This document shows positions 1-12,600 of a stretch of DNA of 64,000 nucleotides, piece by piece. The notes beneath the pieces are model-generated. The model made no database searches. It was not told the DNA's origin and worked only from the letters and a program-made list of their open reading frames with translations. Origin of the DNA: Sepiola atlantica (lineage: Eukaryota > Mollusca > Cephalopoda > Sepiida > Sepiolidae); assembly GCA_963556195.1 (NCBI GenBank), contig OY744529.1, forward strand, positions 62,268,580 to 62,332,579. The letters run 5' to 3'. The first letter of the stretch is position 1. Every line of letters begins with the position of its first letter. Both the position numbers and the translations under genes were made by a program.

Positions 1-330
1 TTAGTTTTAATCGCTCTTTTTATATCTACTTATCAGCTCCTATATATCCATTCCAAAACTTTTCCAAACATCACGTGCCTTTCAAATTTACATAATTAAT
101 TTGTTTTAATGCTTCTAATAGATTAATATTCGCAAATATATACTCATAATTGTTTTTTTTCAGATTTCCAGATGTATTTAAAATATTTTCCTCAATTGGT
201 TTTTTTTTAATCTATATAATTGAGTTAGGTAATTAAATTAGATTGTAATGGAATATGATGGAACAGCTGGCGGCCATTCCAACATTTGGTTACTCGCCCT
301 CTGATTATTCGAACGCACAGAAAGTTTTAT

Positions 331-331
331 T

Positions 332-375
<44 letters not shown>

Positions 376-382
376 GAGCGAG
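331..382. repeat. GA / GACA microsatellite
   Basis: An (AG)n tract passes into (CAGA)n and back to GAGC/GAGA. It is a compound simple repeat with no coding meaning. Confidence 0.9.
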
Positions 383-403
383 CGAGAGCAATTAAATAAA
401 ACA

Positions 404-447
404 ACTAGCAAAAATATGCGACCAGAGGGAGCATATATTTGCTAGTA
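404..447. repeat. 45-bp palindrome, copy 1
   Basis: The arms actagcaaaaatatg and gcatatatttgctagt pair around a central ccagagg. The same structure recurs near 20527 and 51700. Confidence 0.75.
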
Positions 448-1120
448 TTGATAATAATAATTTGGTAAAGATTCCCAGGCAACTCCGGGTAAGGACAATT
501 TGTAGAAAATATTCAAGAAGGGGAGAAAAATAAAAACCAGAAAATTACTACATTTTCTAATAAGAACATAAGCCAGTCATGAAACTGCATGCCTCTGCTT
601 GACAACATAAGGAATAGCCATGGTCTTATTTGGGCCTTATTCCTCCATATTGTATGAAGTATTCTCAAAGTTATGTCATGGAAACATTGATAACTCAAAA
701 ACTATTTATCTGATCAGGCTGAAATTTTGCATGGTGGTTACTTTTACTAAAAAGCATCAGGTCCACACATCAAACTTGGAAAAATAAGTTGAAATTCAAT
801 AAAAATTTGAACTGAACCAAACTTGTCAAGGTCATATAAGATGCAAGATTTTATTGGTGACAATATGGATCAAGTAGCGAGTGTCTATTATGAACAGAAG
901 CGAAGTTATCCGCCAATGTGTGACTAACCTTTTCCTTGATATCCCAAAATTAAATCAGTTCTAAGTTAGACTATGATTGATATTTTGACCAAGTTTGGTG
1001 ACGATTGATCAAGCAATGTGGACAGTAGGCTGTACACAAACAAACAGTGACAAACGTGACTAAAAACAATGTCCTGGGTGAAGGTAAAAATAAAAGAGAA
1101 GCAAGAAAACATGAACGTAC

Positions 1121-1598
1121 CAATCCTGGTCCTTTGTCAAATATTTTTCGGCTTGGTAGAAACTGAGCTGAGTACGGAATCTGCTGACTTGCAGGAGATG
1201 CTGGTCTTGTTCTTGAAACACGCTTGCCTATCTTGGAGCCATCTTGTTCAAGATTCACACTTCCATTTGGATCCCCATGGGATGGACTACGACGACTTCT
1301 CTCCCCAGAGCTATCCCGCCTATGATGACTAGCATTTGATGAGGGAGCTGCGCCACCAGTTTGTTGCTGCTGTTGACTACGTAATTCTTGAGAAGTTACC
1401 ATTATATTTGGTCCGCTCGAACATTTACCAGTGCTATGGTGGATGGCGTCTCTGGTCGCCTCTGAAGCTTTTTTGATTGGACTGGTCATCTCCCAACGGC
1501 CGTCAACCCCAGTCTCAGAGTTGCGACTTCGAGGTCTTTTCTCCAGGTGTTGATCAAGTTTGATATCAGACTTAGATTCCGGCAAATCTGTTGAATGG
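1121..1598 (-). CDS. RPTOR: RPTOR exon R (long disordered linker)
   Basis: This is the largest exon: 478 nt, phase 2 to 0. It starts (N)[20 protein letters not shown], has a Gln run (SQQQQQTGG) and many Ser/Arg residues, and ends [28 protein letters not shown] matches human RKMFDKGP just before the WD40 part. The middle is low complexity and poorly conserved, so its placement rests on the conserved end and exact phase match. The donor gtacgt is inferred; the true 3' edge could differ by a few codons. Confidence 0.88.
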
Positions 1599-4500
1599 CT
1601 AAGAGAGTAATAAAAAGAGAAGGGGGTCATTTATACGGGTGTTGCTGCACCTGCATTATAAGCACCACCAGAGTCATTTCTCCCTTTTCAACAAGAAAGT
1701 TTATGACAGATTTTTAATTTGAAAAGTTATCTCTAAATTAATCTCTCAATATGGGTGTTATGTCATGCAAAACACAAACTCTAAATCACACATCTATACC
1801 GATTTTCATTCATACACTTATATTAAACTAGCTGTACCTACCCGGCATTGCCCGGGATGCAGTGAAGTCATTTAAGTTTTTAAGTTTTATTTGTTTCCAC
1901 ATTTTTTAAACTTATACAGAAAAAGAAATAAAATATTAGTTGTAAGGGAGACAATTCTTTTTATATTCTTCAATATAAAAAAAATTCCTCATGACAATTT
2001 AGTTTTTGGGGTAATAATTGAAAAAAGTTTACATTTTCCCAGTTATTTGGATGGGACTACATCATTTTTTAAATAAACTGTAGCAAAGTATGTTATTTTA
2101 GTGCCAAATAACATGGTACAATAATAAAAGATGAAAATTCACTAATCAGAATCAAATATCAGCTTAAATGCTATTTAGGTCAAACTTTTAAAATCTCACA
2201 AAATCACTTTATATGTTAAATTGAACAGTTTTAAGTCCAGACAGCATTTCTTAATGCATGAATTTTTATTATTTACAGTGAAATGGGTTTCCGCATTACT
2301 GCCAAGCAAGTTATTTTTTACTTAAAATCGGGTTTTAGTAACAAAAACAACATTAAATAAGTTATACTAAGCGGACTGATATATGCGAAACAATAAATAA
2401 AAATTGCCCATATTCAAAAAAATCCTGTATTTTAAAAATTAATTTAAAACATTCTGTAGAACATTTTGCCCCCAACAATGTTTAATCTGCATAATACTAG
2501 TTTTTTTTTATTTAATTAGTATAAAAACAGGGTTATTCAAATTTATATATTTTAGTAAAAAAGTACATTAAATAGTTTCAAAACTTAAAATGTCAGTCGT
2601 TTAAAAACTATGATTAAAATGAAAATAAATATTTTATTATTATAAATATTCTAATATAACAAAAGCGTTATATAACAGAATGGTATGCAGATAAAATTTA
2701 AAGATGCCAAAAAATTACTAAATCATAGAAGTGAAATAGCAACTAACTGTAGACACAGAATAAACTTTACTTATAACTAATAAAATAAAACTTTTAAAAT
2801 AAATTAATGCACACATTATGACTAAAAATATCTAAGATAGTGATAGGCAACAGAATATTGGACAGATAAATTATTTTTCTCCCAACATGTTAGCAATTTC
2901 ACCTTTTGTTAATATGACCCATTTAAAAATAGAATATAACATAAATCCACACAAATAGCCTGATGATTTCCCTGGGAATAAAAACAAACTTTTCTGAGTA
3001 GCTTACTTGCCACTGGTATATTTTAATACTATATACATATATTGTCACTACATATCAAGGCCGAATGCCACTAAAGGATAAGGGTTAATGAGATGAAATG
3101 ATTGCTAGTTAAAAGATGAAGAACTTCATGAGGATTGAGGATGATTAATGGAATAAACTAAGTTTGATTACTTGGAGACGGTTTATAATAGGAATCTGTT
3201 GACATTGGATTTGAAGACAATCGTGTTGTAATCTGCAGGGAAGCAGTTCCATGGCGATGTGTTCCACTGACAGGAATCTCTTGTGAAGAATCTCTGTTCA
3301 TGAAAATTTCACTTCATACTAGGCACACAGATGAAGGAAAGTTTTTTTTGGGTCATTGTGGTAGAAAAGAGTTCTTGCTGCTACTGTTTTACAAAGGGGA
3401 ACCAGAGATTAGAACTCAGTCACGCTACTTTCCATTGAAGTAACAGTAGAGTAGAGAGAGACTAGTGATGACTCTTCTGTGAGAAAGGAACTGTAAGGAA
3501 CAGAAGAGATTATTCCCCACTAGATTTTGAAGTTAATTTTGAACTCTGTCTAGGCAATGAAAAGTGCTTTCAGATGTGGCAACAGTACTCCATCTTAGGA
3601 TGTATCTGACTCTTATATAGGGAGAGGATTGCATCAGGGGTCAGGTACTTTCTGGAGTGGTAGAATGATCCGAACATTTTTCCAGCAATCTTAGCAACAG
3701 ATTTGAGATCTGGGGTGAAAGTCAGTCCTAGGAGCTTATCAAAGCAAGGGGCTTGCTTCCTCAAGGAGAGAGCCGTTCATTTCGGCTGGGAGAAAACAAG
3801 GATCCACACATTGGTGATGGAAAGATGCTTAGTTTTAGGTGTTAAAAAGTAGCAAACAACTCCCCCTTCATTGCACCACATGCTCCAGATCCGAAGCTAG
3901 AGAATGAGCAAGAACTTGCACACCAGTGCTCTTCGAGGTGCTCCCATAGACAGTTAGAATATGATTTGGAAGATCATTAATGAAGATGAGGAAGACAGTT
4001 AGACTCAGGATATATCCTTGAGGCACATCAGCATTGATACTATGTGCTTCGGAGTTCTGCCGATCAACAACTACTTTTATAGATCTATCAGAGAGAAAGA
4101 ATTTAATGGTTACAAAGACATTGCCAGATATTCCAGAACTAGCAAATTTGTGAAGCAACCCTTTGTGCCAAACCCTATCAAAGGCTTTTGATATGTCAAG
4201 AGCTCTAGAAACAAAGCTCCCATCAAGAGATTTGATGATCCTGTGCAATGTTATGGTTAGCACATCAGCAATTGACCTTGCAGGACAAAATCCACATTGA
4301 TTGTCACTAAGAAGATAGTTTTTGCTGAGGTAGTCGTATAATTTTGTAAGAATAGGAGCAAGTTCCGGCAGCAAATTCTTAATCACAATCAATGACTGGA
4401 ATGTTGTCAGGATCAGTTTCCTTGCTGGCATCAAGGTTCCTGATAAGTTTGGCAACATCCCAAGCCAATATATGTATAGCACTAAAAGTGTTTTTTGTTA

Positions 4501-6568
4501 GAGGAGGGAATTCCGATCACAAAGGGTAGAATTTGTTGCAAAGTTCTTTGCAAAAAGTTTGGCTTTATCAAATGTTGAGGGGATCACTTCACGACTATTC
4601 ATGATGGTTGGAATAGAAGTCTTACATCTGTTCCGTATCCTATTTGATATTTTCCAAAACTCGCATCAGGTAATTCGTGCTTGAACAGATTGGGCATAGG
4701 ACTCATTCACATTTTCTATAACCCATATCAGCGGTTGTGGACAGTTTTAAAGGCGGCTTTTATTTCAGGGAATCTATTCTGATAAAGATTAAAATAATGG
4801 TTTCTATGAACAATGGCAGCAGCACTCTCAGGAGTGAACCATGACTGGCTATTTAGTTTCCGTTTAATTTTTTTTTTTTTAAAGGTATAAAATTCTCAAT
4901 ACCAGCGATTAACCAGTTGGATATATTGAGGGCGACAGAGGACATTCTTTCTGAAAATGGAATGCAGAAGCATTTCAGAGATGAAAGATCTGAAGCTTTT
5001 TCAATCAGCCTTGGAGTATTGGTACACTCTGCGGTAGAAAGGGACATCAGAGGTCTGAGTTTAGATTTGATCTTAATTGAAGACAACTAAGTGATCAGAA
5101 TGTCCTAGAGGATATAGAATAGTAGATTTGCACTGTTCAGGACAAGTTGCCAGGAAAAGATCAAGAAACGCAAGTGGGTTTGTTAACAATCTGGGTCAGC
5201 CCATAGGAAAGGGAAAAATTATGAGAAAAACCTTCCTTCATCATATGTTTCAGAGTAGACTAGCCATCTAACAGTGTGAACATTAAAATAACCACAGATG
5301 TGAATGTTGACTGAAGAATAATCATTTTCTTTAGAGATTCTCTTGATGACAGTAACTTCAGCATTATGGGGGACGATATAGGGCAAAGATGAAAGAGGTG
5401 CTGTAAACAAGGACTACACAGAAGCACATATATGACACCTCGGAGTCTTGGTTGCAGATGTCCCTACCCCATGGAAAACTGTCTCTAATGTAAGAACAAA
5501 TTATGTGTCCATGGCGATCTTCAGAATCAGGTTTTGCGATCATATACACACACTTTTCCTATTGAAGTTACAAAACAATTCTTGTTGCATTTTAAGTCCA
5601 ATATTAATTATGACTATTTCAATTATAGTATTATTTAATTAGATATTATTTTTATAAATCTATAGAACATTTTCTCAAATATATGAACAGTTCAGACACT
5701 TGTTAGCACCATCTTCTATGAGAGATCATTTACTTGAACAATCTAACCGACTATAAAGTCCATGTGAAAAATAGATTAAAAAATAATTGAATAATCATTT
5801 CCAAAACAAAGCAACTGACCCAGTCAAGCAACATTTCAATATGCAAACTATTTAAAAGCAATAAGCACAAAAATATGGCAACATTGAAGCAAAAAGCAAA
5901 AGAAATAAAACTATTTGCACAATCTGAATTCAAAAAGTGATCAGTAGAAAAAGAAATATATATAATAACATGAAAATAAAATTCTCAAAATTGAAAAAGT
6001 GCCGATTCAAAGCAACATACCTAGCACATACAAAGGGCTCGAAACCCTTTCAGATAGAGCTTTATAACAATAAACAAAAGGACTTATCTTAACACTTTAC
6101 TGCAGTTTCACAGAAAATTCGTTTGTTAGAAGTATATTAATAATATACTTTGTCTCTATACAAATTCAAACTGACCTGAAAAGTGAATTCTAACGAATAA
6201 CTGTTTAACGCCACCATAAGTAAAACTATTAATAATGAAGAAAAAGTATATATAGAAGCTACAGAAAATCTATTCAAGGCTAGATATAGTTATAATATGA
6301 TGACATTTCAACGAAAAAAAAAAAAAAAGGTACTACATTATATAAATATATATGGAAATACAAAAATATTAATATTACTCTTAAAATTAGTTCCTTTTTC
6401 TTGTAATATAAATAGTAGAAATTATAATTATGTTTAGAGGAAACAATACCAAATTATAAATTTTTAAAATCAAATTAAATTATTAGATGCAAAAAAAAAA
6501 TTTGTAACTAAATGCTGACATAAATATTTGCTTTATTTAAGTCCTGATTAAACAAAATATAATTTTAA

Positions 6569-6629
<61 letters not shown>

Positions 6630-9600
6630 ATTTTATTCCATTAGTTGCGACAAAACAAGTTTTGTTTCATTGGTGCAAATAGCGACCAACTCATCGGGCT
6701 GGCGAAGGAATTCAAATGGCATAAATTTTAACTTCACTTTAACGGGAGATTGAAAATTGAAAATACATTGGAGGGGGAGGGGGACAGAGTTGGGGCTTTG
6801 TCTATAACGGTGACATGGGACATGAGAGGGGAGGGGGGAGGACCCCAACAAGTCGTGTTTCAAATTATTACGTGGGAGGTTTTTCACATGTCTGTGCTGT
6901 GATGATCTCAATTTCGGCCGGGGTGGGAGGAAGGGAGATGGAGGGACGGCCAGAGTGAGTTAAATTTAAAATGAGAATAAAATTATGATTATAACCGTCA
7001 TTCCTATTTTATTTTAATTCTAATAAGTAATTATCATGTGGATAAAAATGTTTGATAAATTAAAATTGAATCATTTATTATTGTTTCTATGATAAACATT
7101 ATTATTGGTGACATAAATTATTTTTAAGGAAATACAGTTGGGAAATTAGTTGCAAACAATTTGTTTTGGTTTACCTACTTATTTGTGACCTATTCGCATT
7201 AAAAAAACTATTTAATAGAAAATATATGCAGGTAAACGTTACTATTGTCAACATACACCCAAATAAAAATATCCACTACTTCCGGAAGAAATAACATGGC
7301 TGAGGCATAATTAGTTACAACCAATATTCATTGTTTTAACTCAAATATGTCGCATACGAGTAGGTAAACCAAAATAAATTGTTTGGGACTAATTTCCCAA
7401 CTGTATTTCTTTTAAAATAATTTATGTTGCCAATAGTAACACGTTTACCATTTCGATATGCAACAAAGTTTTATAAAAATAAATAAATGTAGCTTATCAA
7501 AAATAAAAATAAAATTTTTTTAAAACTTTATTGCTGTTTCATGGATTATCCAAATCGTTTATCACGCATTTATACATTTCAATAGAAATATCTAAGAATG
7601 TTCGGAATTTTACTGAGACACTTCTGTTGATGGCATGACCTATGAAATTACAGTAAAGTTTTAAGATAAGCCACATTTATTATTGTTATATAAGACTAAA
7701 TCCAGGAACAGTTCAAAATATTTTCGATAATTGTTATATTGTCTACTACAAAATCAAAAGTTTCCATCTTCTGAATCAAAATCAGAATATTTTGCAAAAA
7801 TATTAAAATATATCTATTCATGCTCCCATTTAAGACCACATACAAAATAGAAAAAACGCAATCCTATTTCAACATTTAAAAAGAAAAAAATATAGAACAA
7901 TTCACACAACTAAAAGATCCCAGGTCAACATTTAAAAAAGCACTTGTTTACAAGCAAATGATTATTTTCAAATATATATATATTCTTTTTTCTTACTTAA
8001 TTCACCCCAAACAAGGCACATTGCCACTGAGGCGCATGGGGCTACTGTAAATTTGGAACATTATTCATAGGGGCATCCTAAGTGGGGAGTTATGCAGCGA
8101 GATGTTTGTTCACATTACACTTAAACTTCTGCATGTTGGTACAGTCAGGGAAACAGGGAGCAGGGAAGGAATTCCAAAGGCAAGCAGTACCTGATCAGCC
8201 AGTTCATCAGAGCACATTCCATTGAAGTACTTCTAAAACAAGCACAGGGATGCAACATTGCAGCGATGAGACCTATTAGATTAGAGATTCTTTTTTTAGC
8301 TCTGTCTCAGAGGGAGAGACTAGTGGTTGGTGCACCAGCCAGATGTGACAACAATACTCCATGCATGGCCGGATGATGGCTTTGTAGAGATATAAGATAT
8401 TGGCAGGTGTGAGAAGTTTTCTAACACGGAGCTCACTTTCCTTGCAGCAGCCTTGGCAGAATCTATGTATTTGTTCCAATACATGTTACCTGTGAATGTT
8501 TCTTTTTGCATATGGTCTTAAATGGAAGCATGAATAAATATATTTTAATATTCTTGGAAATATTATACAAAATCGTTTAAAAATAAGTTGTAAATGCTTA
8601 AAAACATAAATAATTTTTTTGAATATTCATATATTAAAAACATTTTTTATACACACACTAATATTGATCTATTGTTCGTCCGTTTACTACCATTAGGAAA
8701 CATTAAAAAAAATGAACTTGTGATTAACTTATTTCTGAATCAACATGACTTAACCTTTTGTAGAAAGATTCTTTAAAAATAACATTGATATCAATGAAAA
8801 TGTCCTTAAATGAATAAAAAAAAAACTTTAAATTTACCATTTCACTTATCCCCTTAACTATGCTGTATTTGTTTTTTGTTTTCGTTTTTTTACCAATTTA
8901 TTATATAATTTTTTAAAGAGTATTTTGAAAGTTAAATTTGATTATTACCATATTATTTAGACATTAGATTATCTAATTGAACCAAATTGTTATAAAACTA
9001 CAACCCTTTTTTACGGTAATGTTTATTTATCAAATGATTGCATGTAAATAGCTTCCAAGACTTTCAATCTTTTAATACATGAGGATTTGCTAAGAATTTT
9101 AAAACGAGTTTAAATGACTTTTTTTTTTTATTCAACAGTTTAAATGCTTCCAAACTGTTTACAAAAAAAAAACGAAATTTATTCTAGTGGATTTAATTTT
9201 TTTAAATAAGATTTTTAAAAAGTTATTATTTATTTCAATAAATAGTAAATTTAAAAATAAATGTGTAAGTCATGTAGAAGCAAGAAACATATATACAACA
9301 CACAAGTAATGATAGAGAGAGATAGATATTAAAAATTACCTATAATAAAAACTAGATTATTAAAAAATGTGATAAAGGAGATTATTAAAATGGTTATTGT
9401 AAAAGAAAAATGCTAACTTAGATAGAAAATTTTAACTTAAGCAAATGCAACATTTTCATAGAATGAATTACAATGCTCTTTTAATCTTTTGAAGACAAGT
9501 GTCCAGAATCGGCTTCGAAATGGTTTATAAAGGGAGATAACTATGTATTAAACCACTTTTCTTTTTATCCTGACGGTCATGTTCGTAGACACAAAGAAAA

Positions 9601-12600
9601 ACACAAAGTGAAAATGAGACTCCCAAACATGAGCATAAAAACACAAAAAAAAAAACGGCACAATACATAATATAGTCAGAAATAAATTCCAAAGAAAATA
9701 AATCTATACTTTCAAATGCATATTGTTCACAAATACATAAAAACATCGCAGAAGTGATTCTCGTGTTGCTTCCTTAAAAAAAACTCAATTAAGATAGCTT
9801 TCAAAAAGCTGTCATTGAGTACTAAATATCTTTCTGGGTTTTGTTGCATGAGCAATTGTTCTTTTTTGGAAACAGATGGATGAGTTTGATTCCACCATTT
9901 TCATAAATTCATCACTTAACAAGAAAACATCTAACTACAAAGTTTCACTTTTATTGTTAACAGAAGTTTGTCTGCATCACATAGAAGTTTTGATATTTTT
10001 GTTAAATATATACTAAATGGATTTCAGAAGTTTGATGTTCAAATATAAAGATTGTTTTGTTTTTTGTTTGTTCGTTTTTTTTTTAACATTTACACATTTC
10101 AGATTTTAAAGATTTTTCACTCATAAGAAGTATATCAAATAATATAAAACATTTAAAATTAGAACATCAGTTGTAGCATCAAAAGGGAGAAAATAATATT
10201 AACTGTTTTATAGATTATTCATTTTACTTAAAATTATACAAAATATAAAGCACATACAAGGTGTTTGGAAAATCAATGGCATAACTTTGGGATTATGTTT
10301 TACATGTAACAGAGTTTCTTTGTGTGGGAGTTGCTTTTGTAATATCCATTACTAGTCTAATTTGTGGTCAATTTCTTCCTTTGCATGGTCTTTGATTTGT
10401 GCTGATTATATTTATTTAACTGTATTTAGTCTGTTGTATTCTCTTACTTGAAATAAGAAGGGCCAACATTTGCAGGATGCCGACTTGGTCCCCTATGTTG
10501 TTTGTCAAAGGAGTCCCTGCCGATCATGACACTCAGATGTTTCTTCTAAACCCTACGGCTTTTATATTTATTTTGTGTCATGTTTTCATGGTCTTGTTGG
10601 TGTATGTGGACACACCAGGCCCAGGCTTATTTTACCTATGATACTATCATAGGTATAGTATTTATCTATCCCATATGTAGAAATAACAATGCACTATCAC
10701 ACATTGTATGTGTTAGATGTTTACAATAAAAAATGTTGATTAATATTTGATTCAATGGCCTATAACAAGTAAGCGTTTTCAGACCTATATAAACATATAG
10801 AACATAATCCCAAAGTTATATTATCGATTTTTCAAATATCCTGTATAATGTCACAGAATTTTGAACAAGATAAACAAATTTCATTTGCAGATGAACAAAT
10901 TTCTGATTCAAAGATTTATATTACCATATTCATGCACTTATTTTAAAATAAAAGATTGATTTTCTATTCAGAGTGCATTGCAATATAACATTTTTTTACT
11001 TAAGCAAAAAGTATATTTTCCAACAATTTTTTAAGAAATAAAAATACAATATTTATTTTTCATAAATTTTTAAATAAAGAAGTAGATTTATTCAATAAAT
11101 AACAAATAATAGTTAATAATAGTAATAATAATAATATATAATAATAATATATAAATAAATAGAATAGAATGGCAAAAAATGACAACAAGGATGCAACACT
11201 GACAAAAACAGTTTAAGGAGTCATTATTATTACAATTTTTTAAAAAGAATAGAAATATTTTTTCTTTTCTATTAAAAAAGGTTAATATCAGTCATTATGT
11301 TTCAAATTTTTTAGATGAGGATTGATAGTTTGGATTATTCAGACTACTATTCTCATCTTGGTTGTTATTTTCACATTTCAGTCAATGTAATCTCAGACTT
11401 TCTTCTGGAGCATCTTTTTAAACTCGGAAACCTAAACGGAATTTCGAACTGAACCCTTTATTTAACCCATAGGTGTTGATGTTTCTCATTCCATCAGCTA
11501 GAAGTGTTATTCTTTAGTTATTATTGCTTTCAATCTCTGGAAGACTGTTACTATTTATTATTAAATAAAGGTTTCGGCTTCAAAGACTATATAGGTTCCA
11601 GAGTTGGAAAAATGCACTTGAAGAAGGCTGGAGGTTACATCAGCCAAAACAACCGAGAATAGTAGTCGAATAATTAAAGTAATACTAATTTAATAATAAA
11701 ATTTTCAGATAATCAATATGCCAGGTGTGTCTTAATTATATAATTATTAATTGAAGCACTAACAATATATTATTATTGTTTATTGTGTATATTATTATAA
11801 GTTTATTCATAAACAACTCACTATATATTTTAAGCATTGAATAAAAAGTATATGCAAAGCACACTTATTGCTAACACACACACATATATATGCTCATATA
11901 AAGTGATAAAAAAAATTGAAAGCATTTAAAAAAAAAAAAGTCTTCAATGCAAGCTCTATGTTTGGTTTAAATCTTTAAAAGAAAATTACAAAAATAGCTG
12001 TGCACAGAAATGAGCTAATAAAATATATAAAATAAGTAAATGAAAAGATTTAATTTTATTCTTTCCCCTTTTTGAATAACTCACTTTCTGACAGTAGCAA
12101 GACTTGGACCCCGACCGGGTGGACTGGAAGGTGCAGACTGGCAGGAAGAGGAAGAGGAGAAGCGAGTTTTAGTCAACGGCACAGTAGCCTGAAATAAAAA
12201 GATTTACAAGTGACAGCACACATGGCACGCGGTAAAACAGCTGCCACCCTCATATTGCCTCTTTTGGATTAGTAACGGCAGAGTTAGTAAGAATAACAGC
12301 AAAGAGAGCGGGAACAGTTCTCTTTGGGCAGATATTGCTAAAACATAACAGAAGACTGTATCATTGGAGCCCAGGACCCTATGTTTATTCTCCTTAAAAA
12401 GAAATTAAAATAACAGATTCTATTGTTTTTAGGTGATTACATGTAAACAACCTGTAAAAGTTGGTGGTAAAAAAAACAATATTTTCGACTTTAGTGCGGG
12501 GGAATCAGTTTTGCATATAAATTCAACATAAAATGATCACTCATTTCTGGACCAGATAGCGTTTTTAAAGACACACCCTTAAAAACACTATCTGGTACAA

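Larger units (their letters stand above)
1..1120 (-). other. RPTOR intron (partial), 5' end of window
   Basis: No coding exon is recognisable. The stretch holds a simple GA/GACA tract (331-380), one copy of the 45-bp palindrome (404-447) and AT-rich unique-looking DNA. The next coding exon, expected to lead into the WD40 domain, must lie beyond base 1. Confidence 0.6.

Noticed and set aside
1069..1332. Plus-strand frame of 87 codons
   Set aside because: It overlaps the minus-strand exon R, which has homology and fitting splice sites.
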